Source: Candidatus Tayloriibacteriota bacterium
GTDB taxonomy: Bacteria > Patescibacteriota > Minisyncoccia > Phycocordibacterales > CAIRYW01
NCBI GenBank assembly: GCA_028286725.1
Contig: JAQBQZ010000007.1
Span: 135,262 to 186,706 of the forward strand
Direction of reading: 5' to 3'
DNA length: 51,445 bases
Part shown: piece after piece, positions 25,834 through 34,816 of the stretch
Layout: every line of letters starts with the position of its first letter
Position numbering within the stretch: the stretch's first letter is position 1
The notes under the pieces: model-generated
Database searches by the model: none
What the model was told of the DNA's origin: nothing
Seen by the model: only the letters and a program-made list of their open reading frames with translations
Made by a program: the position numbers and the translations under genes

Positions 25834-26778
25834 ATGACAAAAAAACGACTTCTTTCGGGCATAAAATCAACAGGTAGAACTCATATTGGCAATTATTTCG
25901 GTGCTATGAAGCAGTGGGTGGATCTAGTAAATGATTACGATTCATTTATTATGGTTGCGGATTACCATAGCTTAAATTTCGTTCAAAATGCTGGCGAAAT
26001 GCGTGATCTTACTTGGAATATGGTTATTGATTATCTTGCGGTAGGACTTGATCCAAAGAAAGTGGTGATTTTTAAACAATCTGATGTATCGGCTCACACT
26101 GAACTCTGTTGGATTTTTGACACGTTGATAACTATGCCGTTTCTTATGCGAGCTCATGCATTTAAAGATGCTGAAGCAAAGGATAAGGAAATAAGTGTAG
26201 GAACTTTCAACTACCCAGTCCTTATGGCGGCAGACATTCTCCTTTATGGTCCTGATGTTGTACCAGTTGGACAAGATCAAAAGCAACACGTTGAATACGC
26301 ACGAGATATTGCAGAAAAATTCAACCATATTTTTGGAGAAACTTTCAAACTTCCAAAAGAAATGATTGTTGAAAATGTGGCTGTTGTCCCAGGTATTGAT
26401 GGTCGCAAAATGAGCAAAAGCTACAATAACTACATCCCACTTTTTGCAGGAGATGACGAGATTGAAAAACTTTGCATGGCAATAGTCACAGATTCAAGCG
26501 GAGATGTGCCAACGAATGTGTATGCGATTCATAAACTATTCAGAAGTGAAGAAGAGCTTAAGGCTATCTATGATGAGCACAAAGGCAAGTACAAGATCTT
26601 GAAAGAAAAATTGATTGAAGACGTAAAAGCATTCATAAAGCCCCTCAGAGATAAGCGACGGCTCATTGCTGAAGATACTGACTATATACGACAAGTAATC
26701 AAAGAAGGTGGAGAGAGAGCGAAGGAAATTGCGAACAAAAAACTAGTTGAGGTGAAGGAGAAAATTGGAGTAAATTAA
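25834..26778 (+). CDS. trpS: Tryptophanyl-tRNA synthetase
   Basis: Class Ic synthetase, 314 aa. HIGH-type motif TGRTHIGNYFG and KMSKS loop GRKMSKSYNNYI are intact; LLYGPDVVPVGQDQKQH is the usual tRNA/ATP region. Start at ATG 25834 (MTKKRLLSGIKSTGRTH, the normal family N-terminus); an earlier in-frame start would run through the hairpin element. A TATTAT about 7 nt upstream suggests a leaderless mRNA. Confidence 0.95.
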   Translation: MTKKRLLSGIKSTGRTHIGNYFGAMKQWVDLVNDYDSFIMVADYHSLNFVQNAGEMRDLTWNMVIDYLAVGLDPKKVVIFKQSDVSAHTELCWIFDTLITMPFLMRAHAFKDAEAKDKEISVGTFNYPVLMAADILLYGPDVVPVGQDQKQHVEYARDIAEKFNHIFGETFKLPKEMIVENVAVVPGIDGRKMSKSYNNYIPLFAGDDEIEKLCMAIVTDSSGDVPTNVYAIHKLFRSEEELKAIYDEHKGKYKILKEKLIEDVKAFIKPLRDKRRLIAEDTDYIRQVIKEGGERAKEIANKKLVEVKEKIGVN

Positions 26779-26785
26779 AGTATAA

Positions 26786-26818
26786 AAATGCACCGCACCC
26801 AAAGGGTGCGGTGCATTT
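26786..26818 (+). terminator. Terminator after trpS
   Basis: Perfect 15-bp stem AAATGCACCGCACCC with loop AAA; only three T after the stem. The aspS leader promoter begins at its edge. Confidence 0.75.
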
Positions 26819-26845
26819 GCATTTAAATCTAAGTTATTACATAAT
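26817..26845 (+). promoter_or_regulatory. aspS T-box promoter
   Basis: TTGCAT (26817-26822), 17-nt spacer, CATAAT (26840-26845); predicted start about 26852, three bases before the first leader stem. Confidence 0.6.
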
Positions 26846-26851
26846 AAACCT

Positions 26852-26971
26852 TATCCAGTGACCCGATTGACGACCGGCGAGGAAAAACGTAGTAAAAGAT
26901 ACAAAGCAGGGTGGCACCGCGGAAATCCGCCCCTGAAAATTCATTTATGTGGATTTTTAGGGGCGGTTTTT
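26852..26971 (+). promoter_or_regulatory. Compact T-box riboswitch controlling aspS
   Basis: Seen: a first hairpin at 26855-26882 (CC, AGTGA, CCG, loop ATTGACGAC, CGG, CGA, GG) with two GAC aspartate triplets in the loop. Then a 24-nt linker and an antiterminator made of CAGGG (26907-26911), the 7-nt T-box bulge TGGCACC (26912-26918), GCGG-AAAT-CCGC and CCCTG (to 26935). The terminator CCGCCCCT (26927-26934) with AGGGGCGG (26959-26966) and T5 is mutually exclusive with the antiterminator. UGGC pairs with GCCA, the 3' end expected for uncharged tRNA-Asp. Known T-boxes raise transcription when uncharged tRNA accumulates. The whole leader is about 120 nt; a classical long Stem I and Stem III are absent. 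Confidence 0.88.
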
Positions 26972-26995
26972 CAATTATTATTATCTATATAGAAT

Positions 26996-28387
26996 ATGAG
27001 AACTTATATAAAGGATTTGGAATTAAAAAAAGGAGAAGAGGTTATAATTAAGGGTTGGATCGATATTCGTAGAGATCAAGGGAAGCTTATTTTCTTTGAT
27101 TTCCGAGACATGTCAGGCAAGGTGCAGGGTGTAGTACTTCCAGGCTCTGTGGCAAAGGAAACAGCAGAAAAAACTCGCCCAGAATGGGTGGTTGAAGTTA
27201 AGGGTAAGGTAAATGAGCGTCCAGAAAAGAACAGACAGGCAGACAAGCAGAATGGAAACATTGAACTTGAGATCCTTGAGATCACAGTTTTGAACGAAGC
27301 AGAAACACTCCCATTTGATATTGGTACTGATACGCGAGAAGTTGGTGAGGAAGTACGAATGAAATATCGCTATGTGGATCTTCGAAGTCAAAGAATGCAA
27401 AGAAATCTTAGAATGAGAAGTGAAGTATTTTCACTAATGAGAAACTATTTTAGAGATAGTAATTTTACAGAAGTCGAAACTCCGATTCTTACTAAATCAA
27501 CTCCAGAGGGAGCACGTGATTATCTTGTGCCATCAAGACTTGAAAAAGGCTATTTTTATGCGCTCCCACAGTCCCCTCAGCAATACAAACAACTCTTGAT
27601 GACATCAGGAATTGAGAAATATTTTCAATTTCCAAAATGTATGAGAGACGAAGATACAAGAGGCGATAGACAGCCAGAATTTACACAGCTTGACGTTGAG
27701 ATCAGTTTTGCAACCGAAGAAGAGGTTATGAATGTTACTGAAAATCTTTTGATTAAGATCGTGACAACTCTCTATCCAGAAAAGAAAATTCAACAAATTC
27801 CGTTTCCAAAAATCCCATATGCAGAAGCAATGTCTAAATATGGTGTCGATAGACCAGATCTCCGAGAAAATAAAGAGGATCCAAACCTTTTGGCATTTTG
27901 TTGGGTGATCGATTGGCCAATGTTCGAAAAAACAGATAAGGGCGGTTGGACATTTTCACACAACCCATTTTCTGGATGTAAGAAAGGTTCAGAAGCTGAT
28001 CTTGTAAATAAGTCTAATATTGAAAATATTATGGCAGCTCAATACGATATTGTACTCAATGGTTATGAGATCGGAGGTGGAAGTATTCGAAATCATCGCC
28101 CTGAAATGCTCAAAAAAGTATTTGAGATCTTGGGCTACAGCGAAGAAGATATCAATAGTAAATTTGGACACATGCTTAAAGCTTTTACTCTCGGAACTCC
28201 TCCTCATGGCGGTATTGCATGGGGAATGGATCGACTTATGATGCTTCTTCACAACGAAGCAAGTATTCGAGAAGTGATTGCATTCCCAAAGACAGGAGAA
28301 GGTAAGGACTTTATGATGGATGCACCGAGTACCGTTTCTGCTGAACAGTTAATTGAGCTTGGAATTACGGTAACCAAAAAGGCATAA
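26996..28387 (+). CDS. aspS: Aspartyl-tRNA synthetase lacking the GAD domain
   Basis: Class IIb synthetase, 463 aa against about 590 for bacterial enzymes. N-terminal OB fold (VIIKGWIDIRRDQGKLIFFDFRD), flipping loop (SPQQYKQLLMTSG), motif 2 (FRDEDTRGDRQPEFTQLD-like), and motif 3 (GIAWGMDRLMMLL) are present. The sequence runs from RPDLRENKEDPN straight to LLAFCWVIDWPMFE, where bacterial enzymes carry the roughly 120-140 residue GAD insert. Whether it charges only tRNA-Asp or also tRNA-Asn cannot be told here. Controlled by the T-box at 26852. Its stop overlaps the next start by one base. Confidence 0.95.
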   Translation: MRTYIKDLELKKGEEVIIKGWIDIRRDQGKLIFFDFRDMSGKVQGVVLPGSVAKETAEKTRPEWVVEVKGKVNERPEKNRQADKQNGNIELEILEITVLNEAETLPFDIGTDTREVGEEVRMKYRYVDLRSQRMQRNLRMRSEVFSLMRNYFRDSNFTEVETPILTKSTPEGARDYLVPSRLEKGYFYALPQSPQQYKQLLMTSGIEKYFQFPKCMRDEDTRGDRQPEFTQLDVEISFATEEEVMNVTENLLIKIVTTLYPEKKIQQIPFPKIPYAEAMSKYGVDRPDLRENKEDPNLLAFCWVIDWPMFEKTDKGGWTFSHNPFSGCKKGSEADLVNKSNIENIMAAQYDIVLNGYEIGGGSIRNHRPEMLKKVFEILGYSEEDINSKFGHMLKAFTLGTPPHGGIAWGMDRLMMLLHNEASIREVIAFPKTGEGKDFMMDAPSTVSAEQLIELGITVTKKA

Positions 28388-28776
28388 TGTTTTTCCTTTA
28401 TGTTCTTAGGGTTTTAACAAGAATGATGTTCTTGATGACAATTGCCACACTCGCACTAGTTTTGGGTGTTCAACATTTTGGTGCCCCCATAATCAAGGCA
28501 AACCTCAATACTATTTATATTGTATTTGGCGTTCTTGTTCTTCTTTGTTTTATCCCGAGGAGCAATAGACACAGGGCAGCAAGAGAAAAACTTCTGCAAA
28601 AAATTACTGATATGCATGGTGCAGAAGCTGCGGCTGCACACGATGCGGTTCATCAAGAGAGTTTAACCGCACGATATTCATCTTTCTCAATGCTTCCAAG
28701 AATTGGATTGTCAATTATGCAATTAGTTTTTATCGGTTATTCTCTTCGATTCCTTATTGGAGTTATGTTAAAATAA
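28387..28776 (+). CDS. Small membrane protein, 129 aa
   Basis: Three TM helices (about 11-29, 38-57, 104-126) with a basic cytoplasmic-type loop (RSNRHRAAREKLLQK). ATG shares its A with the aspS stop (TAATG), so it is translationally coupled. Similar in layout to the next gene, perhaps an old duplication. Function unknown. Confidence 0.6.
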   Translation: MFFLYVLRVLTRMMFLMTIATLALVLGVQHFGAPIIKANLNTIYIVFGVLVLLCFIPRSNRHRAAREKLLQKITDMHGAEAAAAHDAVHQESLTARYSSFSMLPRIGLSIMQLVFIGYSLRFLIGVMLK

Positions 28777-28780
28777 AAGT

Positions 28781-29167
28781 ATGCCTTTTTTCTTTTACAT
28801 TCAAAGAATTTTGCTCAAGACATCAATTGCAATCTCGTTACTTATGCTTGGGTTTGTTTTACTTACCGTGAGTCTAGGGCTTAGAAACGTCATTCAAAAT
28901 AAAGATACATATTTCGGTATTGCATTCGTGCTTTATATTATTTATCTATTGCCTTTAGGGAGAGCTGACAAATTTGATTCAGTAGGAAATTGGGACACGA
29001 GTACTATTGATCCGAAAATAAGAGATACGATGATCGCGATGTCTATCGAAGTCAAAAAGAGAGTGTATTCACCGGCACGATCAATACCAAGAATTATACT
29101 GATTCTTTTGCAGTTAACGGTACTTGCTTATGTCATAAAGACATTTTTACTTCCAATAATACAATGA
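28781..29167 (+). CDS. Small membrane protein, 128 aa
   Basis: Same plan as its upstream neighbour: two N-terminal TM helices (about 13-33, 42-60), a polar middle, and a C-terminal TM (about 103-126). Both share a Y-RxL-x-R-x start and an SxPRIxLxxxQLxxxxYxxxxL end, supporting common ancestry. Overlaps scpA by 4 nt (ATGA). Function unknown. Confidence 0.6.
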   Translation: MPFFFYIQRILLKTSIAISLLMLGFVLLTVSLGLRNVIQNKDTYFGIAFVLYIIYLLPLGRADKFDSVGNWDTSTIDPKIRDTMIAMSIEVKKRVYSPARSIPRIILILLQLTVLAYVIKTFLLPIIQ

Positions 29168-29904
29168 CACACCATTTCAAGATCAAAACTGAGGTATTCG
29201 AAGGTCCTCTTGACCTTCTTTTGACATTGGTTGAAAAAAGAAAGCTTACGATCAATGATATCTCGCTTGCACAAGTGACAGATGAGTATATTAAGCATGT
29301 AGAAGGCATGCCTACAACAGATATTTCTGCTCGAGCAGAGTTCATTCTTGTCGCGTCGACACTTCTTTTGATCAAATCTCGATCTCTTCTTCCATCAATT
29401 CCACTTACAGATGAAGAACAGATGAGTGTTGAAGATCTTGAAATGCGACTCAAGATCCTTCAGGTTATTCGCGAGGGAAGCGAAAATATCAGTAAACACT
29501 TTGGAAAAAATATTATTTTTGGGAGCGATAAAAGCGGGATCAAAAATCCAGTGTTTTCTCCTCACAAGAGTATTACGCTTGACGCGATCAAGCTTTCACT
29601 CGAATCGATCATTAATAGATTTCCAAAGAAAGTAGAGCTGAAAAAAGCACTTGTCCAGAAAGTAATGTCGCTTGAAGAAATGATGGATAAACTAACAAAA
29701 AAAATTCAATCAGGCCTCTCACTTAGCTTCAAGAGCTTTGCTGGGCACAAGGCAGAAAACAAAGAACAAAAAATTGAAGTTATCGTCAGTTTTCTTGCAA
29801 TGCTTGAGCTTGTAAAGCAGGGAATTTTGGATGTGATTCAGGACAATCATTTTGAAGATATAAAGATGGAAACTACAGAATCACTCGGGGTACCAAGGTA
29901 TTAA
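29164..29904 (+). CDS. scpA: Segregation and condensation protein ScpA
   Basis: Kleisin that bridges SMC heads in chromosome condensation. 246 aa; N-terminal signature FEGPLDLLLTLVEKRKLTINDISLAQVTDEYI and FILVASTLLLIKSRSLLP, and a C-terminal winged helix (VSFLAMLELVKQG). Its start lies inside the preceding gene, so it is probably on the aspS transcript and thus under T-box influence. Confidence 0.94.
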   Translation: MTHHFKIKTEVFEGPLDLLLTLVEKRKLTINDISLAQVTDEYIKHVEGMPTTDISARAEFILVASTLLLIKSRSLLPSIPLTDEEQMSVEDLEMRLKILQVIREGSENISKHFGKNIIFGSDKSGIKNPVFSPHKSITLDAIKLSLESIINRFPKKVELKKALVQKVMSLEEMMDKLTKKIQSGLSLSFKSFAGHKAENKEQKIEVIVSFLAMLELVKQGILDVIQDNHFEDIKMETTESLGVPRY

Positions 29905-29910
29905 TTTACA

Positions 29911-29919
29911 TGTTAAAAT
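29911..29919 (+). promoter_or_regulatory. Extended -10 promoter, leaderless
   Basis: TGT-TAAAAT ends exactly 7 nt before ATG 29926. Confidence 0.5.
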
Positions 29920-29925
29920 AAAATT

Positions 29926-30504
29926 ATGGAGACAGAAAAATTAGAACAACTTATTGAAGCAATACTTTTCTGGAAAGGGGAGCCTGTAAATATCAAAAAA
30001 CTGGCAGACCTCTGCAAGGTAACTGAAGAAGAAATATCTTCATCGGTTGTTCGACTTGAATCTCTACTTCAAAATAGGGGTATTGTCCTCATCAGAAATG
30101 ATAATGAGGTAATGCTCGGTACGCATCCATTTGCTGCAAAAATAATTGAGGATCTGACTCGCGAAGAGCTTTCAAAGGAGCTTTCTAAAGCAACACTTGA
30201 AACACTCTCTATCATTATTTATATGTCCCCAATTCGTCGAAGCGAGATTGATTATATAAGAGGTGTCAATTCTCAATTCAGTATTCGTCATCTAGAAATG
30301 CGAGGACTAATCCAAAAAGTAGCAAGTGAATCTGACAGCAGAGTTTATTTATATAGTCCAACCCTTGAGGCTTTGTCATTCCTTGGGGTATCAAATATTT
30401 CGGAGATTCCAGGATTTGCAGATACAAAAGTAAAGCTTGAGTCATTTAAAGAGCAGAAAGAAGAAGTTGTTTCGGAAAATAAAATAGAAGAGGAATTGGA
30501 GTAG
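29926..30504 (+). CDS. scpB: Segregation and condensation protein ScpB
   Basis: Partner of ScpA in the SMC complex. 192 aa, two winged-helix domains: LEQLIEAILFWKGEPVNIKKLADLCK and ATLETLSIIIYMSPIRRSEIDYIRGVNS, plus an acidic tail. Usually directly follows scpA; here a 21-nt gap contains its own -10 box. Confidence 0.94.
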   Translation: METEKLEQLIEAILFWKGEPVNIKKLADLCKVTEEEISSSVVRLESLLQNRGIVLIRNDNEVMLGTHPFAAKIIEDLTREELSKELSKATLETLSIIIYMSPIRRSEIDYIRGVNSQFSIRHLEMRGLIQKVASESDSRVYLYSPTLEALSFLGVSNISEIPGFADTKVKLESFKEQKEEVVSENKIEEELE

Positions 30505-30542
30505 GTGTCCCTCTTTCTTATTCCAAGAAGAGTAAAATATAA

Positions 30543-31451
30543 ATGGATAAAATAAATTTCTTTAAAAGAAGGTCAATATTTCGTCCCATTTCACTGATCT
30601 ATATCAGTGTTTTTGTTTTGATAACTGCACTCCTTGCTTACAGAGGTTATGATATTCCACCGCCGCCTGTAGAAAAGCCTCAGATTAACTATTTCGCCGA
30701 TCTACCCCTTAAAGCAAGGGCAGTGTATGTATTTGATTCAAAAGAAAACAGAATTCTTTTTGAAAAAAATGCTCGAACGCCGCTTCCTCTTGCATCAATA
30801 ACAAAACTCATGACTGTACATTGTGCACTCATGAATAATACAACGAATAATTATGTCACTGTGCCCGATAAAGTATACGCATACAATGACCATGCTACCT
30901 CTACAGGGCTCACAGAGCACTGGAAGATAGATGATCTCGCAACATACACTCTTGTTGCTTCATCGAACGCTGGAGCTGTAACGCTTGCAAATACCATGGG
31001 CGGAGAAGACAAAACTGTAGCATGTATGAATGACGAGGCACAAAAATTGAACTTGTTTGAAACAAAATTCAGCAATGTTACGGGGCTCGATATTGATGCC
31101 AATACACCTGGTGCCGTCGGTTCTGCAGAAAATGTTGTTACCTTGTTTCAAAATGTCTATTTTTCCGCTACAGAAATAATAAACAAAACTGCATTTGAAA
31201 ACTTCAATATATATTCTAAAAATGGTATAATCCACAAGGCTCAAAATACAAATATCATAGCGGAACAAATCACAGGTTTTCTCGGCTCAAAAACTGGACT
31301 TACTGATATCGCAGGAGGCAATCTCACATTTGGCATGAATGTAGGACTCAATCATATGATATTTGTTGCAATATTAGGTTCAACAGAAGAGGGTAGATTC
31401 AGTGACGCACTCACCATAAGTGATGCAGTAACCAAATCGTTTGCAAATTAA
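30543..31451 (+). CDS. D-alanyl-D-alanine carboxypeptidase (PBP5/DacA family)
   Basis: Trims pentapeptide stems in peptidoglycan. 302 aa; an N-terminal membrane anchor or signal segment (residues about 14-34, PISLIYISVFVLITALLAYRG) and the three penicillin-binding motifs: SITK (Ser85, Lys88), SSNAGA (SxN) and KTGLT (KTG). The C-terminal PBP5 beta domain and amphipathic anchor are absent. A TAAAAT about 5 nt before the ATG suggests little or no leader. Confidence 0.9.
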   Translation: MDKINFFKRRSIFRPISLIYISVFVLITALLAYRGYDIPPPPVEKPQINYFADLPLKARAVYVFDSKENRILFEKNARTPLPLASITKLMTVHCALMNNTTNNYVTVPDKVYAYNDHATSTGLTEHWKIDDLATYTLVASSNAGAVTLANTMGGEDKTVACMNDEAQKLNLFETKFSNVTGLDIDANTPGAVGSAENVVTLFQNVYFSATEIINKTAFENFNIYSKNGIIHKAQNTNIIAEQITGFLGSKTGLTDIAGGNLTFGMNVGLNHMIFVAILGSTEEGRFSDALTISDAVTKSFAN

Positions 31452-31480
31452 TTCATAATGTTTTTTAAGCACCAAGAAGT

Positions 31481-32554
31481 ATGATTGAGAATATAATTAA
31501 AGTTTTTGGACCTTCGACACTGTCTTTTTTTGTTGGTATTAGCATTACCCCTACGATCACTCATTTTTTGTATAAATATAAGCTCTGGAAAAAGAAATCA
31601 GGCAAGATTGCAACAGACGGACGTGAGACTCCAATATTCAACGAACTTCACAAAGAAAAAGAGGTGGGCACACCAAAACTTGGGGGTACAGTGATTTGGA
31701 TCAGTGTCATTATCACAGCTCTCTCAATATGGATCGTATCGAAAGTGATTCCGACACAAGATACATTAAAGCTTGATTTTATTAGCCGAACACAGACATG
31801 GATCCCGTTTGCGACTCTCATTATTGGAGCAATAGTAGGAATGATTGACGATGTGATGGAAATATACGGAACAAAAGGATACATAGCAGGAGGAATGTCT
31901 CTTCGAAAAAGACTCACGATAGTATCACTTGTTGGAATACTTTGTGGCGCATGGTTTTATGACAAGCTTGATATTTCAAGCGTTGCGCTTCCATTTGGAA
32001 ATAATCTTGACCTGGGGATTTTATTTATTCCATTCTTTGCGCTCGTGATGCTTTTTATGTATTCAGGCGGAGTGATCGATGGAATTGATGGACTCGCTGG
32101 AGGTGTGTTTACAGTATTTTTTTCTTCATATGCAGGTATTGCATTTGCTCAAAATCAGATCGACCTTGCAGCATTTTGTGCGGTGGTAGTAGGAGGCATA
32201 CTCGCATTTCTTTGGTTTAATATTCCACCCGCCCGATTTTATATGTCCGAGACGGGGACTATGGCACTCACAATGACACTGACTGTCGTTGCATTTATGA
32301 CAGACACGCTCGGCGGAGGTCATGGACTTTTAGTGCTCCCGATTGTTGCAATACCGCTTGTAATCACGACATTGTCTGACATAATTCAGCTCACTTCAAA
32401 GAGATTCCGAAATGGTAAAAAGGTTTTTCTTGTTGCTCCCGTACATCACCATTTTGAAGCTCTCGGCTGGCCATCATATAAAGTAACAATGAGATACTGG
32501 ATCCTTTCGATTGTATTTGGAGTGATCGGACTTTGCCTCGCTCTTTTAGGTTAA
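31481..32554 (+). CDS. mraY: Phospho-N-acetylmuramoyl-pentapeptide transferase
   Basis: Makes lipid I at the inner membrane. 357 aa, about ten TM helices. Catalytic aspartates in VGMIDDVMEIYG and GVIDGIDGLAGG, and the HHHFEALGW motif at the C-terminus. First of mraY-ftsW-murG; mur ligases and mraZ/W are not adjacent. Confidence 0.95.
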   Translation: MIENIIKVFGPSTLSFFVGISITPTITHFLYKYKLWKKKSGKIATDGRETPIFNELHKEKEVGTPKLGGTVIWISVIITALSIWIVSKVIPTQDTLKLDFISRTQTWIPFATLIIGAIVGMIDDVMEIYGTKGYIAGGMSLRKRLTIVSLVGILCGAWFYDKLDISSVALPFGNNLDLGILFIPFFALVMLFMYSGGVIDGIDGLAGGVFTVFFSSYAGIAFAQNQIDLAAFCAVVVGGILAFLWFNIPPARFYMSETGTMALTMTLTVVAFMTDTLGGGHGLLVLPIVAIPLVITTLSDIIQLTSKRFRNGKKVFLVAPVHHHFEALGWPSYKVTMRYWILSIVFGVIGLCLALLG

Positions 32555-32570
32555 TTAAATATTATAATAA

Positions 32571-33668
32571 ATGCACAAAAAGATAGACAAACCATTTCTC
32601 GTAAGCATCATTTTGCTTCTTGTTGCTGGCTTTTTTATTTTTAGCTCTGCATCACTCGGACTTCTTGCGACAAGCGAAAGTAAATTTACAGCTGTCGCGT
32701 TCAATCAGATTTTTTTTGGACTCGGTCTTGGAACTATTGCATGTATTGCGACCGCATGTATCCCATTTAAATACTGGAAAAAATATTCGCTTTTAATTTT
32801 TGGATTTACTGCTTTTTTAGCAGCGCTCGTGTTCGTTCCTCACATAGGCTGGAGCCATGGAGGTGCTGCGCGATGGATTGGTATTTTCGGATTTAACTTT
32901 CAACCGTCAGAACTTTTGAAGATTGGCTATGTTTTTTATCTCGCTGCAGTATTGTCAAAATACAAAGCCAGAATCAAAGAATTTAAATACGGACTTATGC
33001 CGTTTGTGATTATTACAGGAATTGTAGGAGCGCTTATTTTGACAGAACCTGATAACGACACTTTTTTTATGACCGCACTCGCTGGATTCGGAATGTATTT
33101 TGTTGCCGGAGCACGAATGAAACATCTCGCAATGCTTTTTTTGGTTGCAGTTATAGGATTTGGCTGCATTATTATGATCCGTCCCTATGTATTAAGCAGA
33201 ATAATGACTTTCATTAATCCAAGCCAAAACGCACTTACATCTGGATATCAAATTCAACAGTCGCTTATTGCGATAGGTACAGGAGGACTTTTTGGCAAAG
33301 GTTTTGGACAGAGTAGTCAGAAATTCAACTTTCTTCCAGAGCCGATTGGAGATTCTATTTTTGCTGTAGCAGGAGAAGAATTCGGAATGCTTGGATGCAT
33401 ACTCATCATATGTCTCTTTTTATTCCTTGCACTTCGAGGGCTCAAGATTGCATCAAAAATGAACGATGATTTTGGCAGGCTGGTAGCTGTTGGTATTATT
33501 ATACTCATCACCGCAGGATCGTTTTTGAATATTGCGGCAATGCTTGCGATTATTCCACTCACTGGGACTCCGCTCATATTCATAAGCCAAGGAGGAACAG
33601 CGATGTTTATTGCATTAGCTGAGGTAGGTATTATACTTAGTCTGTCTCGAAAGCAGAAACAAATTTAA
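32571..33668 (+). CDS. ftsW: SEDS glycosyltransferase FtsW/RodA
   Basis: Polymerises lipid II at the division site. 365 aa, about ten TM segments. Signatures GGAARWIGIFGFNFQPSELLKI, LTEPDN and GGTAMFIALAEVGIILSLS. Position between mraY and murG favours FtsW over RodA. Confidence 0.92.
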   Translation: MHKKIDKPFLVSIILLLVAGFFIFSSASLGLLATSESKFTAVAFNQIFFGLGLGTIACIATACIPFKYWKKYSLLIFGFTAFLAALVFVPHIGWSHGGAARWIGIFGFNFQPSELLKIGYVFYLAAVLSKYKARIKEFKYGLMPFVIITGIVGALILTEPDNDTFFMTALAGFGMYFVAGARMKHLAMLFLVAVIGFGCIIMIRPYVLSRIMTFINPSQNALTSGYQIQQSLIAIGTGGLFGKGFGQSSQKFNFLPEPIGDSIFAVAGEEFGMLGCILIICLFLFLALRGLKIASKMNDDFGRLVAVGIIILITAGSFLNIAAMLAIIPLTGTPLIFISQGGTAMFIALAEVGIILSLSRKQKQI

Positions 33669-33688
33669 ATATTTAAGAATTAACTAAA

Positions 33689-34816
33689 ATGAAAATAGTA
33701 TTAGCAGGAGGAGGATCAGGAGGGCATTTTTATCCACTGATCGCGATCACTCAAAGTATTCGAGACATTGTAAAAGAGAAAAATCTTTTGCAGGTAAAAA
33801 TATATTATCTTGCACCGGCGCCATATAACGCAGGCGTTCTTTTTGATAATGAGATCGAATTTCGAAAGATCCATGTCGGCAAGATCCGGAGATATTTTTC
33901 AATCAGAAATGTTTTTGACATTATTATAAGTATCTATGGTTTTATTGAAGCATTCTTTAAAGTATTCAGCATCTATCCCGATGTTGTGGTGAGCAAAGGA
34001 GGATTTATGAGTCTTCCTGTTGTGTTCGCTGCACACATACTTCGAATACCTATAGTTATACACGAAAATGACAGCGTTCCAGGCCGTGCCAACAAGCTCG
34101 CAAGCAAATACGCTACAAAGATTGCGCTTTCGTACGCTGAAGCAGGGGAATATTTTGACCCAAAGAAGATTGCGTGGACGGGGAATCCTCTCCGTAAAGA
34201 AATCCTCACACCTATTCATGAAGGAGTATTCGAATATATGAAACTTGAACCAGGTATTCCTGTAATCACCGTAATGGGGGGATCTCTCGGTGCAAAAACA
34301 ATTAATGAGACACTTTTGAATGCGCTTCCAGAACTCGTAACTAAATACCAGATCATTCACCAGACCGGAAAACTTAATTTTAAAGAAGTTTCATCAACGG
34401 CACAAGTTGTCTTGGAAAAATCTATAGCAAAAGAAAGATACCATCCGTTTGATTATTTAAATGAACTCTCGCTTCGAATGGTTGCGGGAATATCAGATAT
34501 CATCATTACTCGAGGAGGATCAACTATTTTTGAAATTGCAGCATGGGGTACACCGTCAATTATTATACCGATCACAGACAGTAATGGTGATCATCAAAGA
34601 AAGAATTCGTATAACTATGCGCGAAGCGGAGGGGCGATCGTGATCGATGAGAACAACCTCACGTCTGAAATACTTGTCACAGAGATCAAAGACATTCTCG
34701 AAAACCCAGAGAGAATGAAAAAGATGAAAGAAGGTGCACTTTCTTTTGCAAAGACCGATGCTTCTTACAAGATTGCACAAGCTGTGATGGACATAGGAAT
34801 GGAGCATGAGAAGTAA
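33689..34816 (+). CDS. murG: UDP-GlcNAc transferase MurG
   Basis: Converts lipid I to lipid II on the cytoplasmic face. 375 aa, GT-B fold: N-terminal GGGSGGHFYP, HENDSVPGRANK, and donor-site GGSLGAKTINE and RGGSTIFEIAAWGTPSIIIP. Last gene of the lipid II cluster. Its stop codon lies in the left arm of the inverted-repeat element at 34815. Confidence 0.95.
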   Translation: MKIVLAGGGSGGHFYPLIAITQSIRDIVKEKNLLQVKIYYLAPAPYNAGVLFDNEIEFRKIHVGKIRRYFSIRNVFDIIISIYGFIEAFFKVFSIYPDVVVSKGGFMSLPVVFAAHILRIPIVIHENDSVPGRANKLASKYATKIALSYAEAGEYFDPKKIAWTGNPLRKEILTPIHEGVFEYMKLEPGIPVITVMGGSLGAKTINETLLNALPELVTKYQIIHQTGKLNFKEVSSTAQVVLEKSIAKERYHPFDYLNELSLRMVAGISDIIITRGGSTIFEIAAWGTPSIIIPITDSNGDHQRKNSYNYARSGGAIVIDENNLTSEILVTEIKDILENPERMKKMKEGALSFAKTDASYKIAQAVMDIGMEHEK

